From: JAQVEM01 sp964556165
Lineage (GTDB): Bacteria > Actinomycetota > Humimicrobiia > Humimicrobiales > Humimicrobiaceae
Assembly: GCA_964556165.1 (NCBI GenBank)
Contig: CAZKVH010000005.1
Location: 1-64,000 of the forward strand
DNA length: 64,000 nucleotides
Direction: 5' to 3'
Shown here: positions 27,935 to 36,250 of the stretch, piece by piece
Numbering within the stretch: position 1 is the stretch's first letter
How the letters are laid out: every line of letters starts with the position of its first letter
Translations under genes and position numbers: made by a program
The notes under the pieces: model-generated
Told to the model about the DNA's origin: nothing
Database searches by the model: none
The model's input: only the letters and a program-made list of their open reading frames with translations

Positions 27935-30187
27935 TTATTTAACTTTTTTTATGGGGGCAAAGCTTACCAGAAGGTGTTTCAGGCCTACCTGTCCGAATAT
28001 TACATCAAGCTCACAGTCATCAGAAAGTTTTTTAACTTTCACTACCTCGCCACTACCCCAGTATTTATGCTCTATAATATCGCCTTTTTTATAAGCATAA
28101 TCCCTATCGTATTCATTTCTGTATTCTTCAAGGCTTCTACTTTTGCTCCCCTTTTCTAATTCATTTTCATCTATAAGCAAATCCTGGGAAATTTCATTCA
28201 TAAATCTTGAAGCAGTCCTGAAACTCGTATCTCCATAAATGCTATGCGAGCGTGAAGCGGAAAGGAAAACCTTCTCTTTAGCCCGGGTTATGCCAACATA
28301 ACAGAGCCTTCTTTCTTCTTCCAGCTCCTCAATACTATTCATACTCCTTGAATGAGGGAAAATCCCCTCTTCCAGCCCTATTATAAAAACAACAGGAAAT
28401 TCCAGGCCCTTGGCGTTGTGAAGGGTCATAAGAACCAGACCATCTGTATTCTCGTCATAATTATCTATATCAGTGAGTAGAGATACTTCCTCAAGGAATT
28501 TATCCAGGTTATATAGACTTTCTTCCTTAGTACTTTCATCTCCCGGACTAGCTCCGCCTTTCTCCTGTTTGCCAGCAGCTGGGTCAGTTTCTGATATATC
28601 AGTCAGCTCGTAGTCAAACTCAAATTTTTCTTCATATTCTTTAGTAACAGTCAGAAGCTCCTTAAGGTTATCTATTCTATTTAAAGCTTCTATGGTATTT
28701 TCATGTTCAAGCTCACTCAAATACCCTGTTTTCCCCCATATTTTCTTTAGCACCCTGCTAACGCCATTTCTCATGGCATAATCTCTTAGCTCTGACATAA
28801 GAGAAATAAAACCACTTATTCTTTCTTTGGTAGTATTGCTCAGCAGGTTAATTTCTTCAACTCTATAAAAAGCCTCGCAGAATGTCATATTATTTTTTCT
28901 CGAATAATTCTCTATAACCGAAATCGTGGTCTTGCCGATCTTACGCCTCGGAATATTAACAATTCTTACAAGACTTACGACATCCTTAGGATTAACTATC
29001 AGCTTCATATAGGCAAGCATGTCCTTTATCTCTTTTCTGTCATAGAACCTCAAACCTCCATAGATTTTATAGGGTATATTCTCTCTTACCAGATGTTCTT
29101 CAACGGCTCTTGACTGGGCATTTGTCCTGTAAAAAATAGCAAAATCTTTATATTTCTTATTACTCCTTACCATATAATTTTTTATTTTTTTTACTATAAA
29201 ACCAACCTCGTCTTTTTCATCCAGGGCTATGTATTTTGATACTCTTTCTCCTTCTGGATTCTCGGTCCATAATTTCTTATCTTTTCTATTTTCATTGTTT
29301 TTTATTATACAGTTTGCTGTATTCAAAATATTTTGAGTAGAGCGGTAATTCTGTTCCAGTCTTATGACAACAGTATCGTCAAACTGCCTGTCAAACTCAG
29401 TAATATTCCTTATCTCAGCTCCCCTCCAGCTGTATATGCTCTGGTCATCATCACCAACCACACACAATCTCCTGTGCTCTTCAGATAAAAGCATAACAAT
29501 TTCATTCTGAGCAATATTGGTATCCTGGAATTCATCAACAAGGATATACTTAAATTTCTCCTGATACTTTTTTTTGACCTCGGGATAGAGCTTAAAAACA
29601 TTGGCAGTAAACATCAGCAGGTCATCAAAATCAAGAGCGCTGGCTTTAAACAATTTCTCCTGATACCTGGAGTAGATTTTAGATACCATTTTTTCAAAGT
29701 AGTCAGTCGCACTTAACGAATAATTTTCATGGTCAATTAACCTGTTTTTGGCATCGCTGATAACTGAAAGCACGGCTTTTGGAGGGAATCTTCTGATATC
29801 CAGGTCCAGCTCTTTCTCTACATTGGTCACAAGACTTACAGAGTCTTTTTCATCATAAATAACATAATTCCTGGACATTCCCAGATAATGTATTTCATAC
29901 CTGAGTAATCTTGCACAGAATGAATGAAAGGTGCTGACCCACATATATTCGCCTATCCGGCCTACAAGTTCTATCACTCTTCTTTTCATTTCTCTTGCCG
30001 CTTTATTGGTAAAAGTGATAGCTAAAATATTAAAGGGGTCCACTCCTTTATTTTTAATGAGATGTGCAATCCTGTATGTAAGAACTCTTGTCTTCCCACT
30101 GCCCGCACCTGCAATAACCAGAAGTGGTTTTTCGGTGCTTTTTACAGCTTCAATTTGCTGGGGATTTAAATATTTTTCCAGTTCCAA
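27935..30187 (-). CDS. pcrA: ATP-dependent DNA helicase PcrA/UvrD
   Basis: SF1A 3'-5' helicase for nucleotide excision and replication repair. Walker A is GAGSGKT (27-33), motif Ia is ITFTNKAAREM, motif II is VDEFQDTN, motif III is GDDDQSIYSWRGAE, motif IV is LEQNYRS, motif V is LMTLHNAKGLEFPVVF, and motif VI includes EERRLCYVGITRAK. The acidic segment near residues 545-570 is a lineage-specific linker. The C-terminus KKGDIIEHKYWGSGEVVKV is the PcrA-type Tudor-like domain. The start appears to be TTG at 30187, 10 bp after the DAHP synthase stop, with no strong RBS. Confidence 0.95.
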   Translation of the reverse strand: MELEKYLNPQQIEAVKSTEKPLLVIAGAGSGKTRVLTYRIAHLIKNKGVDPFNILAITFTNKAAREMKRRVIELVGRIGEYMWVSTFHSFCARLLRYEIHYLGMSRNYVIYDEKDSVSLVTNVEKELDLDIRRFPPKAVLSVISDAKNRLIDHENYSLSATDYFEKMVSKIYSRYQEKLFKASALDFDDLLMFTANVFKLYPEVKKKYQEKFKYILVDEFQDTNIAQNEIVMLLSEEHRRLCVVGDDDQSIYSWRGAEIRNITEFDRQFDDTVVIRLEQNYRSTQNILNTANCIIKNNENRKDKKLWTENPEGERVSKYIALDEKDEVGFIVKKIKNYMVRSNKKYKDFAIFYRTNAQSRAVEEHLVRENIPYKIYGGLRFYDRKEIKDMLAYMKLIVNPKDVVSLVRIVNIPRRKIGKTTISVIENYSRKNNMTFCEAFYRVEEINLLSNTTKERISGFISLMSELRDYAMRNGVSRVLKKIWGKTGYLSELEHENTIEALNRIDNLKELLTVTKEYEEKFEFDYELTDISETDPAAGKQEKGGASPGDESTKEESLYNLDKFLEEVSLLTDIDNYDENTDGLVLMTLHNAKGLEFPVVFIIGLEEGIFPHSRSMNSIEELEEERRLCYVGITRAKEKVFLSASRSHSIYGDTSFRTASRFMNEISQDLLIDENELEKGSKSRSLEEYRNEYDRDYAYKKGDIIEHKYWGSGEVVKVKKLSDDCELDVIFGQVGLKHLLVSFAPIKKVK

Positions 30188-30197
30188 ATTTCATCAA

Positions 30198-31016
30198 CTA
30201 TCTTATTTTCTTTCCAATTGCACCAGACATGTTTCTTAATTGTCTGATTAACTCGACTAACTCTTTTGAATTCAACTGCTGCTGCCCGTCTGACAGTGCC
30301 TTGCTCGGGTTAATATGAGATTCCACAAGAAGGCCGTCAGCACCAACGGCAAGTGCAGCCCTGCTCATAGGAATAACCAGGTCACTCTGCCCTACGGCAT
30401 GCGAGGGGTCTATTATTATTGGAAGTTTGCTAAGTTTCTTTATAACAGGTACTGCCGATAAATCCAGAGTAAACCTTGTACTTGTTTCAAACGTCCTTAT
30501 CCCCCTTTCACATAGCACCACTTCTACTTCAGCTTTATAGGTTATATACTCTACAGCCAGCAGCCACTCCTTTATAGAAGAAGCCCAGCCTCTTTTCAGT
30601 ATAACCTTTTTATTTTTTCTGGCTGCCACTTCTCCGATTTTTTCAAGTAGTGCAAAATTGGACATATTCCTGGTGCCAACCTGAAGTACGTCCGCGTTAT
30701 CCGCAACTACATCAACATTTTTGGTATCAGTAACTTCGGTTACGGTCTTAAGACCATATTTCTCACCAATCTCCCTTAAATGCCTTAAACCTTCTTCCTT
30801 CAGACCCTGAAAACTATAAGGGGAAGTTCTTGGTTTATAAGCGCCACCTCTTATATATAAAAGACCCAGGTCTCTTATAACCTTTGCACTCTCCTCAAGC
30901 TGCTCCCGGCTTTCAATTGCACATGGACCGGCAATCACAGTAAAGTATCCTTCTTTAACAAGGCTATCATTTTTTTTGTTTACGGCTTCTTTAGATTTTT
31001 CTTTCCTGGCTTCCAT
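30198..31016 (-). CDS. 3-deoxy-7-phosphoheptulonate (DAHP) synthase
   Basis: First step of the shikimate pathway, condensing PEP and erythrose-4-phosphate. It is a type I-beta enzyme (AroF/AroG-like): VIAGPCAIESREQL, the RGGAYKPRTSPYSFQG motif, LQVGTRNMSNF, KRGWASSIKEWL, and PIIIDPSHAVG. At 272 residues it lacks the N-terminal ferredoxin-like regulatory domain seen in the Thermotoga enzyme. A separately encoded AroQ chorismate mutase lies 129 bp upstream in the same orientation and could act with it or confer regulation. Confidence 0.94.
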   Translation of the reverse strand: MEARKEKSKEAVNKKNDSLVKEGYFTVIAGPCAIESREQLEESAKVIRDLGLLYIRGGAYKPRTSPYSFQGLKEEGLRHLREIGEKYGLKTVTEVTDTKNVDVVADNADVLQVGTRNMSNFALLEKIGEVAARKNKKVILKRGWASSIKEWLLAVEYITYKAEVEVVLCERGIRTFETSTRFTLDLSAVPVIKKLSKLPIIIDPSHAVGQSDLVIPMSRAALAVGADGLLVESHINPSKALSDGQQQLNSKELVELIRQLRNMSGAIGKKIR

Positions 31017-31144
31017 TTAAATAAATCTCTTTCTTTTTCTCTAAAATAAATTTCCTAATAAAAAATAATTGTTTAAATTAGCTTTCTTTAAGAATAATAT
31101 TTTTCATATCATTCTTATTATTAACAAACAGAACTCCGGTATCT

Positions 31145-31429
31145 TTAAAGATTTTCGTCTTTCTCGAGAACCTGAACATTCCTCAGGATGCATTCGAAAA
31201 TTTGAATTATATTATCGTTATAAAGAGGACCTTTGTTATATTTGACGATATTATCAAACAATTCCTCCTCCCTTTTGGCATCATAAAGGGGAACATTCCT
31301 GTCTTCTTTTAACTTCTTTACTTTCATTACTACAACTGCTCTCTTATTCAAAAATTCCACTATCTTTTCATCTATTTTATTTATATCCTCTCTATATTCA
31401 ACCAGCTTCTCTTTAAACTCGTCCTTCAT
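31145..31429 (-). CDS. Chorismate mutase, AroQ class
   Basis: Small all-helical enzyme that turns chorismate into prephenate for Phe and Tyr synthesis. Its 94 residues show the AroQ pattern: R13-x-x-I-x-x-I-D near the start (REDINKIDEKIVEFLNKRA), a central VKKLKEDRNVPLYDAKREEEL segment and an IIQIFECILRNVQVLE C-terminal helix. A strong AAAGGAG precedes the ATG. Its position just upstream of DAHP synthase suggests joint control of aromatic flux. Confidence 0.9.
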   Translation of the reverse strand: MKDEFKEKLVEYREDINKIDEKIVEFLNKRAVVVMKVKKLKEDRNVPLYDAKREEELFDNIVKYNKGPLYNDNIIQIFECILRNVQVLEKDENL

Positions 31430-31459
31430 AAGTACTCCTTTTAATTATTTAATTCCCAC

Positions 31460-32992
31460 TCACTCCCACTCTATGGTACTTGGTGGCTTTGAACTTATAT
31501 CATATACTACTCTATTCACTCCTTCAACCTCATTAACAATCCTATTGCTAATTCTTTCCAGCACCTTATGCGGAAGTCTAACCCAATCAGCAGTCATTGC
31601 ATCAATACTGCTAACTGCTCTTACTATTACCGGATAGCAGTATGTTCTTTCGTCTCCCATCACTCCCACACTCCTGATACTCGGAAGCACTGCAAAAGAC
31701 TGCCAGATTTTTCTATATAATTTCGCTCTCCTTATTTCCTCAATAACTATATCATCTGCATCCTGCAGTATCCTTATCTTCTCTCTGGTAACTTCTCCAA
31801 TTATCCTGATTGCCAGGCCGGGTCCGGGAAAAGGCTGCCTCCATATTATTTCATCGGGCAGCCCGAGCTCTTCTCCTATTTTTCGTATCTCATCTTTAAA
31901 CAGAAGTCTTAAGGGTTCAATCAACTTAAGCCTCATATCCTCTGGAAGACCGCCAACATTATGGTGAGATTTTATTTTCGCTGCATCCCTCGTGCCACTT
32001 TCAATAACATCCGAGTACAATGTGCCCTGCACCAGATAATGCGCATCTTTTATACGGGAAGCTTCCTCTTCAAATACTTTTATAAACTCATTACCAATTA
32101 TTTTCCTCTTTTCTTCAGGGTCAGTGACACCTACCAGCTTACCAAGGAACCTCTCGCTGGCATCCCTGTGTACCAGATTCATCTTAAAATTATCTTTAAA
32201 AGTCTGAATAACCTTTCCTGCTTCACCTTTGCGTAAAAGGCCGTGGTCAACAAATATACAGGTAAGTTTATCGCCAACAGCTTTATTTACAAGAACAGCA
32301 GCCACAGAAGAATCGACTCCACCACTCAATCCGCATATTACCCTTCCATCTTTTACCTCATCTTTTATTTTTTTTATCTGATTTTCTATAATCGAGACCA
32401 TGGTCCAGGTCGGCGAGCAGCCACATATATCAAAAAGGAAATTCTTGAGTATATCCATGCCGGAAGGGGTATGAACCACTTCGGGATGAAATTGTATCCC
32501 GTAGATCCTGTCTTTCTTATTCTCTATGCCGGCTATAGGAAGATTTCTGGTGGAAGCTATTATTTTAAACCCCGGAGGAATCTTTGTTACACTATCTTTG
32601 TGGCTCATCCAGCAAACTTCCTCGTGTTTTAAATCTTTAAAAAGAGGCGAATCGGTATTTAACTTTATTTTTACTTTTCCATATTCGTTATAGCCAGAAG
32701 CAGCAACTTCGCCACCATGTAATTTAGATATCAGCTGCATTCCGTAACAGATTCCCAGAACAGGCACTCCAAGTGAAAAAATCTTCTTATCCATTACAGG
32801 AATTTTTTTATTTTCAGAAAGAATACTATATGGAGAACCTGAGAGTATTAACCCACTCGGCTTTTTATCCATTATCTCTTTTATATCTGCATCGTAAGGA
32901 ATAAGCTCGGAGTAAACTCTGAGTTCCCTTATTCTCCTTGCAATTAAATGGCTGTACTGTCCACCAAAGTCTATAACAGGCACGCTGTTCAT
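31460..32992 (-). CDS. guaA: GMP synthase (glutamine-hydrolysing)
   Basis: Converts XMP to GMP with ammonia from glutamine. The N-terminal class I amidotransferase domain has the nucleophile in LGICYGMQLI (Cys near 82) and the HPE of IQFHPEVVHT. The ATP-pyrophosphatase domain carries SGGVDSSVAA, and the C-terminal dimerisation domain ends KPPSTIEWE, the standard end of GuaA. The 510 residues match. The ATG is 1 bp after the guaB3 stop, so the two purine genes are translationally coupled. Confidence 0.97.
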   Translation of the reverse strand: MNSVPVIDFGGQYSHLIARRIRELRVYSELIPYDADIKEIMDKKPSGLILSGSPYSILSENKKIPVMDKKIFSLGVPVLGICYGMQLISKLHGGEVAASGYNEYGKVKIKLNTDSPLFKDLKHEEVCWMSHKDSVTKIPPGFKIIASTRNLPIAGIENKKDRIYGIQFHPEVVHTPSGMDILKNFLFDICGCSPTWTMVSIIENQIKKIKDEVKDGRVICGLSGGVDSSVAAVLVNKAVGDKLTCIFVDHGLLRKGEAGKVIQTFKDNFKMNLVHRDASERFLGKLVGVTDPEEKRKIIGNEFIKVFEEEASRIKDAHYLVQGTLYSDVIESGTRDAAKIKSHHNVGGLPEDMRLKLIEPLRLLFKDEIRKIGEELGLPDEIIWRQPFPGPGLAIRIIGEVTREKIRILQDADDIVIEEIRRAKLYRKIWQSFAVLPSIRSVGVMGDERTYCYPVIVRAVSSIDAMTADWVRLPHKVLERISNRIVNEVEGVNRVVYDISSKPPSTIEWE

Positions 32993-32993
32993 C

Positions 32994-34154
32994 TTAAAAA
33001 CCCATACCCACTCTCTGCTGTTGTTGATAAAGCTTTCCTTCAGTCTTTATGGAAGGAGCTACCAGAACCTCGGCTTTCTGAAAATCCTTTATATTTTCAT
33101 ATCCGCAGGTTGCCATCGAAGTTCTTAAAGCTCCAAACAGATTTAATGTTCCGTCATTTTCAAATGCAGGTCCAAGCAATATTTCCTTCAGGCTGGCTTT
33201 AACTTCTGTTTTAACCCTTGTGCCTCTCGGCAAATCGGGATGAAAAGTAGCCATGCCCCAGTGGTAGCCTCTTCCTGGAGCCTCCCTGGCACTTGAAAGA
33301 GGAGAACCTATCATAACCATATCTGCGCCGCATGCTATTGCCTTTGCTATATCGCCACCTGTACGCATACCGCCATCTGCAATAACCAGAGAGTAATTAC
33401 CTGTTTCTTCAAGATGCCTCATCCTTGCAGCAGAAGCATCTGCGATAGCTGTAGCCTGAGGGGCTCCGATACCCAGCACCTGTCTCGTTGTGCAGGCAGC
33501 TCCAGGCCCAACCCCTACCAGGACCCCAACGGCACCTGTCCTCATAAGGTGAAGTGAAGTAGAATATGACGAGCATCCTCCTACTATAACGGGAATATTG
33601 CACTCAGGAATAAATTTCTTTAAATCAAGCGGTGTTTTTGTTTTACTGACGTGCTCAGCACTCACCACCGTACCCTGAATTACCAGAATATCCAGCCCTG
33701 CTTCCAGTGCTATTTTATAATACCTTTCAACATTTTTTGGAGTAAGAGAAGCACAGGCAATATCACTATCTTCCTTAATCTCTTTTATCCTTCTGGCTAT
33801 CAACTCTTCCTTAATCGGCTCAGTATAAATTTCCTGCATCTTTCTTGTTGCTTCCTGATTGGAAAATTTAGAAATCTTTTCGAGAACTTCGTCGGCATTT
33901 TCATATCTGCACTGCAATCCTTCAAGATTAAGTACAGCAAGCCCTCCTATTTTTCTCATTTCTATTGCGAGCCGTACATCTACAACCCCATCCATAGCTG
34001 AAGCAAGAACAGGCAAATCAAGTCTATAATCACCGATATTTGCAGAAATATCAACATCTTCCGGGTCTCTGGTTCTTCTGCTGGGGACTATAGATATTTC
34101 ATCAAAACCATAAGACCTCCTGCCAACCTTCCCCTTGCCAATTTCTATTTCCAT
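32994..34154 (-). CDS. guaB3: GuaB3-family IMP dehydrogenase-related protein
   Basis: IMP dehydrogenase/GMP reductase superfamily TIM barrel, 386 residues, without the CBS pair of ordinary GuaB. It starts with the GuaB3-type GRRSYGFDEISIVPSRRTRDP and keeps LASAMDGVVDV. The phosphate and catalytic loop is GVGPGAACTTRQVLG, with the active-site Cys present. The C-terminal half has IADGGMRTGGDIAKAIACGADMVMIGSPL. Coupling to guaA implies a role in IMP to XMP conversion. GuaB3 proteins are mainly known from actinobacteria and cyanobacteria. No canonical guaB is in this window. Confidence 0.88.
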   Translation of the reverse strand: MEIEIGKGKVGRRSYGFDEISIVPSRRTRDPEDVDISANIGDYRLDLPVLASAMDGVVDVRLAIEMRKIGGLAVLNLEGLQCRYENADEVLEKISKFSNQEATRKMQEIYTEPIKEELIARRIKEIKEDSDIACASLTPKNVERYYKIALEAGLDILVIQGTVVSAEHVSKTKTPLDLKKFIPECNIPVIVGGCSSYSTSLHLMRTGAVGVLVGVGPGAACTTRQVLGIGAPQATAIADASAARMRHLEETGNYSLVIADGGMRTGGDIAKAIACGADMVMIGSPLSSAREAPGRGYHWGMATFHPDLPRGTRVKTEVKASLKEILLGPAFENDGTLNLFGALRTSMATCGYENIKDFQKAEVLVAPSIKTEGKLYQQQQRVGMGF

Positions 34155-34163
34155 TTAAACCCC

Positions 34164-34811
34164 TTATCCTTTAATTTTTTTTTCTTTCTTTTGCGTTAAT
34201 CTCTTAATATTGTCCCTGTGAGTAATAATAGTGAGAATACTCAAGCAAAACGAAGCTATCACTATGGGCCAAACATATCCGGTAAAGTAAAATGAAATTG
34301 GATTTGCTATAGCTCCGCCAAGAGAAGCCAGGGATACTATTCTAAAAATAATAAAAATAACAGCCCATGTTCCCAGAATAATAATGGCAGGCAAAATTTT
34401 AATCCATGCTGCACTATCTGAAATATTTATAAATGGGAGAAACGTAATACCAATAATAACTCCAAAAGAAGTCGCTATTCCCTTCCCTCCCTTAAACTTA
34501 ATATATACAGGAAAGTCATGACCCAGTACAACAGCAACAGATACAGCTAAAAGAAGTATTGAATCTTCCGGATATATTAAATAAACCGCAAGTACGGGCA
34601 GAAATCCTTTAATTAAATCCACAATAATAGTAGTTATGCCATAAGCAGCACCAAGTGTACGGGTAACATTTGTACCCCCTACATTTCCGCTTCCATAATT
34701 TCTTATATCATCACCTTTTTTTATTTTATGCAGTACATATGCAGTTGGAAAAGAACCAAAAAGATAGGAAGCAATTACAAGTAAAATTTTATAAAACAAT
34801 TCAACTGCCAT
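34164..34811 (-). CDS. plsY: Acyl-phosphate:glycerol-3-phosphate acyltransferase PlsY
   Basis: Integral membrane enzyme that makes lysophosphatidate from acyl-phosphate and glycerol-3-phosphate at the start of phospholipid synthesis. It has several hydrophobic helices and the conserved loops GSFPTAYVL, NYGSGNVGGTNVTRTLG and GHDFPVYIKFKGGKGIATSFG. I chose the ATG at 34811 (MAVELFYK, 215 residues, near the family norm). A longer TTG-initiated form at 34856 is possible; neither has a clear RBS. It ends 9 bp before guaB3, so it is probably co-transcribed with it. Confidence 0.93.
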   Translation of the reverse strand: MAVELFYKILLVIASYLFGSFPTAYVLHKIKKGDDIRNYGSGNVGGTNVTRTLGAAYGITTIIVDLIKGFLPVLAVYLIYPEDSILLLAVSVAVVLGHDFPVYIKFKGGKGIATSFGVIIGITFLPFINISDSAAWIKILPAIIILGTWAVIFIIFRIVSLASLGGAIANPISFYFTGYVWPIVIASFCLSILTIITHRDNIKRLTQKKEKKIKG

Positions 34812-35030
34812 ATTCGTAATAGATATAAAATAGACTAATCGGTAATTAAAAGACAAAAACTATCAAAGACTAAACTAATTAGAAACTACTGCTTTATACT
34901 ATAAAATAATAATAAAAGAAATATTACTATAAGTTATGGATTTATTCAATTTATTAAAAGGAGTACTGGTGAGATTCTTTCAATTTTTTATCACGCCAGA
35001 AAAGCTATATAAGATACTATAAGAGATAAA

Positions 35031-35927
35031 TTAACAACTCGTTCCATGTAATTTACCAATCAAATTATTCAGGCTTTCATCTTCTCTGCTATACTTAAGA
35101 GGTTCTCCTTTCAGCCATGATAGGGAAATTAAATCATCATCATAAATAGTCCCTACCGGCTCTATTTTTTCTTTTCTCAGTTTTCTCTTTATATAGCTCT
35201 CTACATCTTTTCCCTTTATTTTGTTCAATAAAACCAGAACATTCTTGATTTTTGCGTTAAGGAATATCTTATTTGCTATTTTTACAAGTTCGGGGTTTTC
35301 AAGATGTCTGGTTGCAGGTAATTTTCCTGCCATTATCTGACTTACCATATTTTTTATATCAACCGCTATCTGAATAGAAGCATTATTGGCATCAACAACT
35401 ACAATCACCCAATCCAGGCTTGTAATTACACCTCTTGCAGGGTCCTCGAGCCCTGCTTTGAGATCTATAAGTGTTACAGGATTGTCGCCAATTCCGGATA
35501 TTTTTAAATCCCTGCTTATTTTAGAAATAGGCCCATCACATCCAGCCCCCGGTCCTTTACCTCCTATCTTTCCTGCTGCGAGAAAATATATACCTTCTCT
35601 GCTCTGAGTGTAATATTCATCGGGAAGATTATTTAAAGAAATATCCGAACCAGGGAGAGGAGTAGGATCATCGACGGGACAGGTCACAGAACCCCCGGTG
35701 AATGCAGTTCCACCGAAATAATCTATTAAAGATTCAGGGAATTTTGTAAGCCCCAATGCCTGATGAAGTCCTATATTTGTTGAATCAGCATCCAGTACAC
35801 AAACTGAATATCCGCAGCTCTTAAGCGCCCTGGCTAATAAAACCGTAACGGTGCTTTTCCCGCTTCCTCCTTTACCAAGTATGCCTATCCTTTTATTCGC
35901 AAGAGTTTTAATTTCTTTTTTATTCAT
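35031..35927 (-). CDS. CooC-type P-loop ATPase (CO dehydrogenase nickel-insertion family)
   Basis: MinD/SIMIBI-class ATPase most like CooC, the maturation factor that loads nickel into carbon monoxide dehydrogenase. It has the deviant Walker A GKGGSGKSTVTVLLARAL (18-35) and the VCVLDADSTNIGLH segment. The CooC-like KIGGKGPGAGCDGPISKISRDLKI follows, then DLKAGLEDPARGVITSLDWVIVVVDA. The protein ends in HGTSC. CooC proteins dimerise through a CxC pair, which I do not see intact here; single cysteines lie in VTCP and GAGCDG. No CODH structural gene is in the window, so the client is inferred. A promoter and operator lie upstream (36046-36094). Confidence 0.8.
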   Translation of the reverse strand: MNKKEIKTLANKRIGILGKGGSGKSTVTVLLARALKSCGYSVCVLDADSTNIGLHQALGLTKFPESLIDYFGGTAFTGGSVTCPVDDPTPLPGSDISLNNLPDEYYTQSREGIYFLAAGKIGGKGPGAGCDGPISKISRDLKISGIGDNPVTLIDLKAGLEDPARGVITSLDWVIVVVDANNASIQIAVDIKNMVSQIMAGKLPATRHLENPELVKIANKIFLNAKIKNVLVLLNKIKGKDVESYIKRKLRKEKIEPVGTIYDDDLISLSWLKGEPLKYSREDESLNNLIGKLHGTSC

Positions 35928-36045
35928 TTTATTTAATCTCCATTACATAAATTTTTTTTACTACTTCTTTTATATGAGTCTATAAAAATACTTCTCATTT
36001 TGATTTAACTTAACCTGCATACATAATTGTTAGATTTATATTAAT

Positions 36046-36065
36046 AAGTTAGTTTTGACTAACTT
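36046..36065 (-). promoter_or_regulatory. Inverted-repeat operator at the cooC promoter
   Basis: A perfect 8-4-8 inverted repeat, AAGTTAGT-N4-ACTAACTT, lies immediately downstream of the predicted -10 box, over the expected start of transcription. Its core TTAG-N6-CTAA has the same half-site spacing as operators of DtxR/IdeR-type metal regulators (TTAGGTTAGCCTAA), though the flanks differ. A metal-responsive repressor for a nickel-handling gene is an attractive but unproven reading. Confidence 0.6.
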
Positions 36066-36066
36066 T

Positions 36067-36094
36067 ATAATATACTTTTATCATATTCTGTCAA
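36067..36094 (-). promoter_or_regulatory. Sigma-A-type promoter for cooC
   Basis: Minus-strand TTGACA (36089-36094), a 16-bp spacer and TATTAT (36067-36072). It lies about 140 bp before the cooC ATG and after the groEL terminator, and directly abuts the inverted repeat at 36046-36065. Confidence 0.65.
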
Positions 36095-36123
36095 GAAAAA
36101 ATCTCTCATAATTACTTAACAAT

Positions 36124-36164
36124 ATATTAAGGGCTGGCTTTATATAAAAACCAGCCCTTAATAT
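36124..36164 (-). terminator. Hairpin terminator behind groES-groEL
   Basis: A 14-bp perfect stem (arms 36124-36137 and 36151-36164, core AAGGGCTGG/CCAGCCCTT) with a 13-nt loop lies about 90 bp after the groEL stop. The T-run on the minus strand is poor, but the stem is strong and AT-flanked, so it probably ends the groESL transcript and insulates cooC. Confidence 0.7.
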
Positions 36165-36250
36165 TTATTATTGCTTAATCTATCAAAGAGAAATTAAAGC
36201 AACTCTACTGCAGTCTAACCCCGCCTTAACTCTGTCAGTTTTTTATGCCA

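Larger units (their letters stand above)
35928..36250. other. Intergenic control region between groEL and cooC
   Basis: About 320 bp with no gene. Reading on the minus strand it contains a terminator-like hairpin behind groEL (36124-36164), then a consensus-like promoter (36067-36094) with a perfect inverted repeat at its start point (36046-36065), then a roughly 120-bp leader before cooC in which I see no further structure. Confidence 0.7.

Noticed and set aside
35031..35927. Assigning the CooC-like protein as a NifH or MinD cell-division protein
   Set aside because: It lacks the Fe-S cysteines of NifH and the C-terminal membrane-targeting helix of MinD, and the GGKGPGAGCDGP segment is CooC-like.
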